In this document: piece by piece, positions 45,884 through 54,680 of the stretch
Position numbering within the stretch: the first letter of the stretch is position 1
How the letters are laid out: the number at the start of each line of letters is the position of its first letter
NCBI GenBank assembly: GCA_963721175.1
Contig: CAVRIG010000017.1
Span: forward strand, 62,001 to 126,000
Length of the DNA: 64,000 nt
Direction of reading: 5' to 3'
DNA from: Aliishimia sp963721175
GTDB lineage: Bacteria > Pseudomonadota > Alphaproteobacteria > Rhodobacterales > Rhodobacteraceae
The notes under the pieces: model-generated
What the model was told of the DNA's origin: nothing
The model's input: only the letters and a program-made list of their open reading frames with translations
The model's database searches: none
Translations under genes and position numbers: made by a program

Positions 45884-47332
45884 ATGCTGGATCTGCGCCC
45901 GGTCGGATATGTGATTGGCCTCCTGGTCACCGGGCTGGGTACGGCGATGTTGCTGCCTCTGCTGGTTGACCTAGCGGAAGGCCGCGGACACTGGCCGGTT
46001 TTTCTGGAATCCGCGGCGCTGACCATGCTGTGCGGGGGATTTCTGTCGCTGGCCTGTGCGAATGGCGTCCGCGCCGGGCTGAGCCTGCGAGAGACGTTCC
46101 TTCTGACCACATCCGTCTGGGTCGTGCTGCCACTGTTCGGAGCGCTTCCGTTCCTTCTGGGCGACAGCGCCTCAAATACGGTCGACGCATTTTTCGAGGC
46201 GATGTCGGCGCTGACGACCACCGGCGCCACCGTACTGTCCGAGCTGGACGCATTGCCCAAGGGCCTGCTCCTGTGGCGCGGCATCATGCAGTGGCTGGGC
46301 GGTGTCGGCATCGTCGTCGTGGCGATGGTGTTCCTGCCCGAACTTCGCGTGGGCGGGATGCAGATCTTCCGGTCCGAAGCCTTCGACACGATGGGCAAGA
46401 TCCTGCCCCGCGCGACGGAGATCGCCTCGCGCATATCGGTGATCTACGTGGGTCTCACGCTGGCCTGCATCTTCTGCTACATCGCCACCGGTCTGTCTCC
46501 GTTCGACGCCACGGTTCACGCGATGACCACCGTGTCGACCGGTGGCATGGCGAACACCGATGCGTCCTTCGGGGCGTTCGGCGACGCGACGCACTACGTC
46601 GCCTGCATCTTCATGGTCCTCGCCGCGCTGCCTTTCGTGCTTTACGTCCAGATGCTGGTCGGCAACCCGCGGCCGCTCCTGCGCGACAGCCAAGTCAGGA
46701 CGTTTCTCGCCATCATAGCCGTCGTGGTGGTTGGACTGACCCTGGCAGTCTGGAACAGCCCGCTCGAACATGACCGCCCAACAATCCTCGAGGTGCTGTT
46801 CAACGTCATCTCCATCATCACGGGCACCGGTTACTCCAGCGCGGACTACATGCTCTGGGGCCCGCTGGCGGTCATGGTCTTCTTCATCATCGGGCTCATC
46901 GGGGGCTGCGCGGGTTCGACCTCCTGTTCGATCAAGGTGTTCCGCTACCAGCTTCTCATCGCGTCGATCCGCGTGCAATTGCAGCGCATCCGATCGCCGC
47001 ACGGGGTCTTCACGCCGAAATTCGAAGGCCGGGTCGTGGGCGACGACGTGTTGAGTTCGGTCATGTCCTTCTTCATGTTCTTCATCGTGACGCTCGGCCT
47101 GATCTCGGTGGCGCTGGGCCTCACGGGGCTGGATTTCATCACCTCGGTCTCGGGCGCGGCGACGGCGCTGGCGAATGTCGGACCGGGGCTCGGTCCTCAG
47201 ATCGGGCCGGCCGGCAACTTCGGTGGCCTCAACGACACTGCCAAATGGATCCTGTCCTTTGCCATGTTGATCGGCCGGCTGGAGCTCCTGGCCGTCTACG
47301 CGATCCTGACCGTCCAGTTCTGGCGGGCCTGA
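45884..47332 (+). CDS. trkH: Trk/Ktr-type potassium transporter TrkH
   Basis: A 482-residue integral membrane subunit of the Trk K+ uptake system. The four pore-like repeats are readable: TTTGATVL (first selectivity loop), TTVSTGGMANTD (second), IITGTGYSSADY (third) and LANVGPGLGPQIG (fourth). About ten to twelve hydrophobic helices surround them. The cytosolic regulator TrkA is not in the window. The start at 45884 puts a membrane helix at once (GYVIGLLVTGLGTAMLLPLL). The frame is intact. It probably has its own promoter or shares that of the preceding basic-protein gene. Confidence 0.95.
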   Translation: MLDLRPVGYVIGLLVTGLGTAMLLPLLVDLAEGRGHWPVFLESAALTMLCGGFLSLACANGVRAGLSLRETFLLTTSVWVVLPLFGALPFLLGDSASNTVDAFFEAMSALTTTGATVLSELDALPKGLLLWRGIMQWLGGVGIVVVAMVFLPELRVGGMQIFRSEAFDTMGKILPRATEIASRISVIYVGLTLACIFCYIATGLSPFDATVHAMTTVSTGGMANTDASFGAFGDATHYVACIFMVLAALPFVLYVQMLVGNPRPLLRDSQVRTFLAIIAVVVVGLTLAVWNSPLEHDRPTILEVLFNVISIITGTGYSSADYMLWGPLAVMVFFIIGLIGGCAGSTSCSIKVFRYQLLIASIRVQLQRIRSPHGVFTPKFEGRVVGDDVLSSVMSFFMFFIVTLGLISVALGLTGLDFITSVSGAATALANVGPGLGPQIGPAGNFGGLNDTAKWILSFAMLIGRLELLAVYAILTVQFWRA

Positions 47333-47431
47333 GTCGGTCCGGCGACGTGCTACGGAAATACGAAGACCAGGCTTTGCAAACCGAGCATGTTGCAAGATTT
47401 GCAAGGCCGGCCAAAGCCCTTGCCGGCGCGG

Positions 47432-49189
47432 TCACTCCCAGCAGCTGACCAGCACAGTCATGTCCCGGGCCATGGCGGTGATGTCTTCGGGCGCCATCGG
47501 GGCCTGACTGTCCCGGCGGCTGATTGCGAATCCGGATTGCGACAGCAGGCTTTGCAAGACATCGCCGTTGGCGGCAAAGCTGACCTCTGCCGGCAGTTGT
47601 CGATCGGATCCCTCGCGCGGCAGGAGCATTCCCAGCACGCCGCCCGCCTCGTCGAAAACGGGTCCACCGGCATCGCCGTCCAGCGTGGGCGCCTCGAGCC
47701 TGGTCAGCTCCGGCTCGCCGCGCAGGCCGCGCAGGTCCGACAACGAACCGAACGTCATCGTCGGAGCACTTAGCACGCCACCATAGGAGTAGCCCGCGAC
47801 TGCGATTTCGGATTGCAGACGCGGCGAGGTGGAAGAAAATTGCGCCACGCCGCGCGGCGTCAGCGGGGTCTGCGGCTCCAGAACGGCCACGCCCAGCTTG
47901 TCGTCGGCGGCGGCGAGCCGCGCTTCGCCGTCGTCGTCGAGCGTGATGCGGCTGCAATTCTGCACCGCTTCCAGCGTCGTCACCACCGCGCCCATGTCGT
48001 TGACGAAGAAGCCCGACCGCGACAGCCGCGGTCGCCGGATCTGCAACCCCGCGACAAGGTCGATCGCCTGCTCCTCGCTGTCGGTCCAGCTCGGATCCAG
48101 CACGCCATTTATACGGGTGAAACTGCTCCGCATCGCGTCCAGGATGCGCGTCCGCCGGTCCTCGTCGCCGGCGGGCCAGACGAGCGTAAATCCCTTCACC
48201 TCCCCGTTCAGCAACTCCGCCTCCGTGTGACTTACCATCCGGTCATTGCGGCCGACCAACAGGAAACTCGAGCCACGCCGTTCGCGCTGCCCGTCGAGCG
48301 GTACGATCTCCAGCGTCTGCATGATGTCATAAAGCCCGTAGAGCGTGTCCTGATCGCCCGCCTGGCTGATCAGCAAGACCTGCGCCGGGATATCGGATGT
48401 CGCCGTGTAGTGGGCAAAGGGATACTCGTAGCGGTCGAAGCCGACGACGCCGGTCGGGATCTGCAACTCGATCCCGGCCTTGTTATCGCGCACGTATTGC
48501 AGGCCCATGCCATCGAGAACGGAATTGTACTGCGCGATCAGTGCCGCGCGCTGCGCCGTGGTCAGGATGCCCGTCGGCTCGAATCCGTTGGCGATCTGCC
48601 AAGCCTCCATCGATGCCCGCGTGCCACGTCCGAACGCACCGTCGATGGCCGCGTTGTAGTAGCCGGCCCATTGCAGCGCGGTTTGCAACTCCTGGCGTTG
48701 CTCTGCCGTCAGGAACCGTTCACTTTGGCGGGCTTCTGCGGGCGTTTCGTCGGCTGGTTCCAATGCTGCCGCAACATCCGGCAGAGTCGCAACGTCCGGC
48801 TCCCCTGCGTCAGCGGGCGGCAGGTTGATCACGCCGCGGTTCAGGACATTGGCCCCGATCGGCCAGAATTGCTGGGCATAAGCCGATGACTCAGCCAAAT
48901 AGCTGTCGCGCGGGATCACGCCTTCGGCGCGATAGACCCGCAGGACCTGTTCCGCATCGGGTTCGCGGTAGGGGCCCAGGGCGATCGCGTACCAGCCATT
49001 GCCCAGCGAAAAGCCCGCCACGTCTTCCAGTTCGGCGGAGAAATCCCGGATCCGGTCCTGCGCCGTGGTCAGTGACGGATGCGCCTCGATCTGAACCCAG
49101 ACGACATCTTCCGCCGTCTGCGCCCAGGCCGCGAGCGTCCAGACCAGCGCGGCAATCCATCCCAACCCCCAGCGTTGCAACATGTGCAT
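47432..49189 (-). CDS. Trypsin-fold pseudoprotease with SPOR-like and peptidoglycan-binding domains
   Basis: A 585-residue exported protein. Order: signal peptide (GLGWIAALVWTLAAWAQ), a SPOR-like module (NGWYAIALGPYREPDAEQV, about 45-110), a PGB_1 peptidoglycan-binding domain (GYYNAAIDGAFGRGTRASME, about 155-215), a mixed domain and a C-terminal trypsin-like fold. That fold lacks its triad: the TNAHV-type histidine is TTLEAV (Glu407), the aspartate strand reads KLGVAVLEP (Gly433) and GNSGGP reads GDAGGPV (Ala507). So it is probably a wall-bound scaffold, not an enzyme. ATG 49189 has AGGAG upstream; an earlier in-frame start at 49231 only adds residues before the signal peptide. Confidence 0.82.
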   Translation of the reverse strand: MHMLQRWGLGWIAALVWTLAAWAQTAEDVVWVQIEAHPSLTTAQDRIRDFSAELEDVAGFSLGNGWYAIALGPYREPDAEQVLRVYRAEGVIPRDSYLAESSAYAQQFWPIGANVLNRGVINLPPADAGEPDVATLPDVAAALEPADETPAEARQSERFLTAEQRQELQTALQWAGYYNAAIDGAFGRGTRASMEAWQIANGFEPTGILTTAQRAALIAQYNSVLDGMGLQYVRDNKAGIELQIPTGVVGFDRYEYPFAHYTATSDIPAQVLLISQAGDQDTLYGLYDIMQTLEIVPLDGQRERRGSSFLLVGRNDRMVSHTEAELLNGEVKGFTLVWPAGDEDRRTRILDAMRSSFTRINGVLDPSWTDSEEQAIDLVAGLQIRRPRLSRSGFFVNDMGAVVTTLEAVQNCSRITLDDDGEARLAAADDKLGVAVLEPQTPLTPRGVAQFSSTSPRLQSEIAVAGYSYGGVLSAPTMTFGSLSDLRGLRGEPELTRLEAPTLDGDAGGPVFDEAGGVLGMLLPREGSDRQLPAEVSFAANGDVLQSLLSQSGFAISRRDSQAPMAPEDITAMARDMTVLVSCWE

Positions 49190-49355
49190 CTTCGGCTTTG
49201 CTCCTGAAAACATGGCCATTTTACGCGGCACTTATAAGCAGGTTATCAGCATTTTGGCCATGGGGGAAAACCTTCCCCTGCGCGGGTGTGATGCAATTGA
49301 CCCGGCCTGCCCGCGGGCATAGTTAGGGCGCGCGAATTCAGGAAGCCAACCGTTC

Positions 49356-50331
49356 ATGCCCGAAGCCTCCGAAACGACACCGCCACGTTCCTTCCAGGAG
49401 ATCATCCTGCGGCTCCAGACCTACTGGGCCGGTAAGGGCTGCGCGCTGCTGCAGCCCTACGACATGGAGGTCGGCGCGGGTACGTTTCATCCCGCCACCA
49501 CGCTGCAGATCGCTGGGCACGCGTCCCTGGGCCGCAGCCTACGTGCAGCCGTCGCGGCGGCCGACCGACGGGCGCTACGGCGAAAATCCGAACCGTCTGC
49601 AGCACTACTACCAGTTCCAGGTGCTGATCAAACCGTCGCCGCCCGACCTGCAGGATCTCTACCTCGGCTCGCTCGCGGCCATCGGCATCGACATGGACCT
49701 GCACGACATCCGCTTTGTCGAGGATGACTGGGAAAGCCCCACGCTCGGCGCCTGGGGTCTGGGTTGGGAGGTGTGGTGCGACGGGATGGAGGTCAGCCAG
49801 TTCACGTATTTCCAGCAGGTCGGCGGGCATGACTGCCATCCCGTATCCGGCGAGCTGACCTACGGGCTGGAGCGGCTGGCAATGTATGTCCTTGGCATCG
49901 ACCACGTGATGGACATGCCGTTCAACGACCCGTCGCCCCGCAGGGGCGCGAATGAGCACGCGGCACCCATCCCGCTCAGCTACGGCGACATCTTCCGCCA
50001 GACGGAGGAGGAATACGCGCGCTGGAACTTCGACGTGGCCGACACCGACGTCCTGCTGCGGCATTTCGAGGAGGCAGAGGCGGAATGTGACGCGATTCTG
50101 GCGCAGGAGCCGGTGGATCCCAAGACCGGCAAGCGCATCGTGATGGCGCACCCGGCCTACGACCAGTGCATCAAGGCCAGCCATATCTTCAATCTGCTGG
50201 ACGCGCGCGGCGTAATTTCGGTGACCGAACGGCAAGCCTATATCGGGCGCGTCCGGGCTCTGGCAAAGAAATGCGCGGATGCGTTCGTGCAGACCGACGC
50301 GGGTGGATGGACCGCCGAGGCCGCGCAATGA
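49356..50331 (+). CDS. glyQ: Glycyl-tRNA synthetase alpha subunit GlyQ, frameshifted
   Basis: The catalytic subunit of the tetrameric class II bacterial GlyRS. It starts MPEASETTPPRSFQEIIL at 49356, shows YWAGKGCALLQPYDMEVGAG, then in a second frame YVQPSRRPTDGRYGENPNRL, HYYQFQVLIKPSP and the strongly conserved QFTYFQQVGG. One frame break near 49513, repaired by removing one A, restores TTLRSLGTRPWAAAYVQPS. Length then about 325 residues, slightly long for GlyQ because of a C-terminal extension. The stop overlaps the next start (ATGA). glyS lies about 2 kb downstream. Confidence 0.95.
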
Positions 50332-50801
50332 TCAGCATCGGCTTTCGCGGGTTCACGGCGTGGGAGCCGCAACTGGGCCATGCGGCCGGCGGGCCGGCAA
50401 CCAGCCGTCCGTGCCTGGTGGCCGAAGCGCTTTCGGATCTCTGGGACGGCGGTCCGCATCTGGACATGGAGGCCGTCTCCGCGATGAACGAAATTGCCGC
50501 GGAAGTGGTCGTCTATTGCGAAGACCTGCAAGTCGAGGATCCCACCGGCACCGCCATGCTCTACTGGGACTATTTCGACCGGCTGAAGAAGGTCATCGGC
50601 TTCGCGCCCGCGAACGAGCCCTTCATGGCCTACCTGCGCTCGGTCGACCACAACGGGTGGACCCTGCGGCTGGGCTTTGACCGCGAGTGGGAAGGGCTGA
50701 TCAAGGGCGATTCCAACAACTTCGAGGATGCGAGGGGACATCCGGCGCGCCTGGTCCGCGGCGCGACTATCCTGATGGCCCAGGGCGAGGGCGCATTGTG
50801 A
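50328..50801 (+). CDS. Conserved hypothetical in the glyQ-glyS cluster
   Basis: A 157-residue soluble protein with no signal peptide. It starts MISIGFRGFTAWEP at the ATGA overlap with glyQ. A mixed alpha/beta body (HLDMEAVSAMNEIAAEVVVY; SVDHNGWTLRLGFDREWEG) is visible but no catalytic motif. I do not recognise the family. Coupling with glyQ suggests a role tied to that operon or simple co-transcription. Confidence 0.78.
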   Translation: MISIGFRGFTAWEPQLGHAAGGPATSRPCLVAEALSDLWDGGPHLDMEAVSAMNEIAAEVVVYCEDLQVEDPTGTAMLYWDYFDRLKKVIGFAPANEPFMAYLRSVDHNGWTLRLGFDREWEGLIKGDSNNFEDARGHPARLVRGATILMAQGEGAL

Positions 50802-50820
50802 CCGTCAAAGGTGCGCAACC

Positions 50821-51336
50821 GTGAACGGCAAGATCGTAGGTAGTATCATCCTCGCCGCCGCCCTCGTCGCGGGTGCGGCGATGTACTATCTGCAGGTCTT
50901 CGGCTTCTACCGGAGCGTGCCGGTAACGGAGGCGCCGCAGGTCCTGCTGACCGCGCGGGCGACCGGTGAGCCGGAACCCATCTCCTACACGCAATTCGAG
51001 GCGATCGACGCCGACAGCTCGCCCATCCGCTACCGCGCCTGTTTCCGCACGGATCTGGACAGCGCGGAGTTGCGCGACAGGTTCGCCCCGATCGAAGCGC
51101 CGCCGCCGCGCAACGCGCCCTACTGGTTCGATTGTTTCGATGCCGAAGCGATCGCAGAGGAGATCGCGGCAGGGAACGCCCTGACCTTCATCGGCCAGAA
51201 GAACGTGCATTACGGCGTCGACCGGATCGTGGCGATCACGTCGGATGGGCGCGGCTATGTCTGGCACGATCTCAACGATTGCGGCGAAAAGGCCTATGAC
51301 GGGACGGTCGTCGGCGAAGAGTGCCCGCCGCGCTGA
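50821..51336 (+). CDS. DUF6446 membrane-anchored protein
   Basis: A 171-residue protein with an N-terminal membrane helix (MNGKIVGSIILAAALVAGAA) and a periplasmic domain. Two conserved-looking cysteine sites, RYRACFRTD and WFDCFDAEAI, plus DLNDCGEKAYDGT and GEECPPR near the C-terminus, suggest disulfides. Proteins of this type sit between glyQ and glyS in Rhodobacteraceae and are grouped as DUF6446; some databases wrongly call them histidine kinases. The start is GTG 50821. The function is unknown. Confidence 0.78.
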   Translation: MNGKIVGSIILAAALVAGAAMYYLQVFGFYRSVPVTEAPQVLLTARATGEPEPISYTQFEAIDADSSPIRYRACFRTDLDSAELRDRFAPIEAPPPRNAPYWFDCFDAEAIAEEIAAGNALTFIGQKNVHYGVDRIVAITSDGRGYVWHDLNDCGEKAYDGTVVGEECPPR

Positions 51337-51404
51337 AACCGGCTGATCGGGAACAAAATCGTCGTTCCCGCGTCGTTCCTGTGAACACGCAGGAGGAAAA
51401 GGCC

Positions 51405-52239
51405 ATGAGTAATTCACCGACAACGGCCGTCGAGGGCGCCATGCGCGCCGGGTACGCAGCACGCGGGGCCGTCTATTGCATCGTGGGCGGGCTCGCCGTC
51501 TGGGCAGCCTGGACCGGCGGGAAGGCGGAGGGCACCAAGGGCGCGCTCGCCACGCTCAAGGATGAGCCATGGGGGCAGATCGCACTCTGGATGATCGCCA
51601 TCGGGCTGCTGCTCTACGCCCTCTGGCGGCTGGCCGACGCGATCTGGGACCTCGACGCCTACGGCACGGACATGAAGGCGGTCGCGGCGCGCCTCGGCCA
51701 GGCGGGCAGCGGCCTGATCTATGGCGCGCTGGGCGATCAGCGTCATCTCTCTTGCCATGGGCAACGGCTCCGGCAGCTCCGCGGGAAGCAGCGGCACGGA
51801 GCAGGCGGCGAACCAGATCATGGGCCTGCCGATGGGGCAGGTGCTGATGTTCGGGGCGGCGATCATCGCGGCCATCGCCGCCGGCTACTACGTCGTCAAG
51901 GGGATCAAGGAAAAGTACAAGCGCCTGATGCGGCAATCGTCCTTCACCGAGAAGATCGATCCGCTGCTGAAGGCCGGGCTGGTCACGCATGGCATCATCA
52001 TCGGGATCATCGCGGTGTTCTTCTTCTTCGCGGCCATGAACGGCAATTCCGGCCAGGCCGGCGGTCTGGAGGAGGCGTTCTCCACCGTGCGCAGCGCCCC
52101 CTTCGGACGCATCCTGCTCGGCCTCATGGGGCTTGGCCTCGTGGGGTTCGGAGTGCAGAACATCGTCATGGCGGCCTACCGCTTCATCCCGCGGCAGCAC
52201 GGCGATGAAATCCGCAACATGGCGGGCGATCTCATCTGA
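51405..52239 (+). CDS. DUF1206 membrane protein, frameshifted
   Basis: A membrane protein of about 277 residues with six predicted helices in three two-helix DUF1206 repeats: ARGAVYCIVGGLAVWAAWTG, LWMIAIGLLLYALWRLADAI, then GQVLMFGAAIIAAIAAGYYV and GLVTHGIIIGIIAVFFFFAA. Each repeat begins with a RxGY/KxGL-type turn. One frame break near 51730, repaired by removing one G, restores LIYGALAISVISLAMG. AGGAGGAA lies 8 bases before ATG 51405. The biochemical role is unknown. Confidence 0.85.
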
Positions 52240-52341
52240 TCGCGCAGGCCAAGACGCAGGGTCTGGACCCTCTGTTCGCGCAGCGTTAGGAAGCGGCGCG
52301 CGCCCGGGCTGCCTCCGGGTGGCACGGAGGATTGCTCGCCC

Positions 52342-54552
52342 ATGCCCGATCTGCTGATCGAACTCTTCTCCGAGGAAATCCCCGCGCGGATGCAGGCCCG
52401 CGCGGCCGACGATCTGAAGCGGCTCGTGACCGACGGGCTGGTCGAGGCGGGACTGACCTATGCCTCCGCCGCCGCCTTCGCGACGCCGCGCCGGCTGGCG
52501 CTGGCGGTGGAGGGGCTGACCGGTCGGAGCCCGACCCTGCGGGAGGAGCGGCAAGGGCCCCGCGCGGACGCGCCGGAGAAGGCGATCGAAGGCTTCCTGC
52601 GGGGCGCCGGCTTGACCCGGGACCAGCTGGAGGAGCGAGAGACGCCAAGGGCACGATGCTTTTCGCCGTGATCGAACGGCCGGGGCGCCCGGCGGCGGAG
52701 ATCGTGGCCGAGGTGCTGGAAAGGACGATCCGCCACTTTCCCTGGCCGAAATCGATGCGCTGGGGCACCGGCACTCTGCGCTGGGTGCGGCCGCTGCATT
52801 CCATCCTCTGCGTGCTCACCGATGAGGAAGGGGCGCAGGTCGTGCCGATGGAGGTGGACGGGATCGAGGCAGGCGACACGACCGACGGCCACCGCTTCAT
52901 GGCGCCGGAGCGGTTTTCCGTCGTCAGTTTCGAGGATTACGCGGCGAAGCTGAAGCGCGCTTCGTGGTTCTGGACGCGGGCGAGCGGGCCGAGGCGATCT
53001 GGCACGACGCCACCAACCTGGCCTTTGCCAGCGGGCTGGAGGTGGTCGAGGACGCGGGCTTCTGGCCGAGGTCGCGGGGCTGGTGGAATGGCCCGTGGTG
53101 CTGATGGGCGAGATCGGCGAGGAGTTCCTCGGACCTGCCGCCCGAGGTGCTGCAAACCTCGATGAAGGAGCACCAGAAGTTCTTTTCCGTGAAGGACAAG
53201 ACCGGCCGGATCGAGCGCTTCGTCACCGTCGCCAACCGCGAGACGGCGGATCACGGCGCGACGATCCTCGCCGGCAACCAGAAGGTGCTGGCGGCGCGGC
53301 TGTCGGATGCGAAGTTCTTCTGGGAGAACGACCTGCGCGACAGTCGAAGACGGGCATGAAGAGCATGGCTGCAAGCGCTGGACAACGTGACCTTCCACAA
53401 CAAGCTCGGCACCCAGGCCGAGCGGATCGACCGCATCGCGGCGCTGGCCCGCGAACTGGCGCCGGTGGTCGGCGCCGATCCGGATCTGGCCGAGCAGGCC
53501 GCGCGTCTCTGCAAGGCCGATCTGTCGCTCGGAGATGGTCTACGAATTCCCCGAACTTGCAGGGGCTGATGGGCCGCTACTATGCCGAGGCCGCCGGGCT
53601 GCGACGCCGAGGTGCGCGGCGGCGTGCGCAGGAGCATTACGCGCCGCTCGGCCCCTCCGACGCCGTGCCCACCGCGCCCGGTCTCCGTCGCCGTGGCGCT
53701 GGCCGACAAGATCGACATGCTGACCGGGTTCTGGGCGATCGACGAGAAGCCGACCGGGATCGAAGGATCCGTTCGCGCTGCGGCGGGCGGCGCTGGGGGT
53801 GATTCGGTTGGTCGTTGGAGAATGACTATCAGTTCCCGCTGCGTATAGGCGTTAGGCTTTGGTCTGACAGCATCGAGGTATGCTGATGTCAGAGCCGAAC
53901 GAAACGTTGAAAGCTACGATGCATCAGACTGTTGCCGTCTTTTGACGATCTGACCTCATGAAGGCAATCACAAACTGGTGACTCGGGATAGTCACAAAGA
54001 TCTCCATGAGCCGCAATCTGACCTACGCAAACCTCCTCGCCTTCCTCCACGACCGCCTCAAGGTCTACCTCCGCGACCAGGGCATCCGCCACGACATCAT
54101 CGACGCCTGCATCGCCATGCCCGGCAATGACGACCTCGCGCTGCTGGTCAAGCGCGCCCGCGCGCTGAACGACGTGCTGAAGACCGAGGACGGCGAGAAC
54201 CTGATCCAGGGGTTCAAGCGCGCCAACAACATCCTCACCCAGGCCGAGGAGGCGGACGGCGTCGAATATTCCTTCGGCGCCGATCCGAAGTTCGCCGAGA
54301 CGGACGAGGAGCGGGCGCTGTTCGACGCGCTCGACCGGCCGAGGCGGAGATCGTGCCCGGCGATGGAGCGGCGAGGATTTCGCCACCGCCATGGCGGCGA
54401 TGGCGCGCCTGCGCGCGCCGATCGACGCGTTCTTCGAGGCGGTGAAGGTCAACGCCGACAACCAGACCATCCGGCGCAACCGGCTGAACCTGCTGTCGCG
54501 GATCCGCACGATCTGCCTCGGCGTCGCGGACCTGACCCGGATCGAGGGCTGA
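52342..54552 (+). CDS. glyS: Glycyl-tRNA synthetase beta subunit GlyS, frameshifted
   Basis: The tRNA-binding subunit of GlyRS. It begins MPDLLIELFSEEIPARMQAR at 52342. Later stretches in different frames are FPWPKSMRWGTGTLRWVRPL, LPPEVLQTSMKEHQKFFSV, LADKIDMLTGFWAIDEKPTG, and the anticodon-binding C-terminus YLRDQGIRHDIIDACIAMPG to LTRIEG at 54552. At least six frame breaks occur up to 53800, and again near 54340. Between about 53840 and 54005 the sequence is visibly lower in GC, has stops in all frames and several small hairpins. Roseobacter GlyS proteins are expected to carry a variable insertion just there, so it is likely coding but error-ridden. Confidence 0.93.
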
Positions 54553-54680
54553 CGCCGGCACAGCAGCAACTCTCCGGACCACGAGACACTGTGACGCTTG
54601 CGTGACGGGCATTTCCGCCTATTCTGCGGGCAAATCCCAGATGCCGCAGCGCAGAAACACCATTATAACGCGACCCGCAC

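Noticed and set aside
46172..47404. A 410-residue open frame antisense to trkH
   Set aside because: It is charged and low-complexity, the complement of a membrane protein, with no homology visible.
53838..54005. A MITE or intron-like element in glyS
   Set aside because: No terminal inverted repeats or target duplication are visible, and roseobacter GlyS is expected to be variable there; kept only as an open alternative in the findings.
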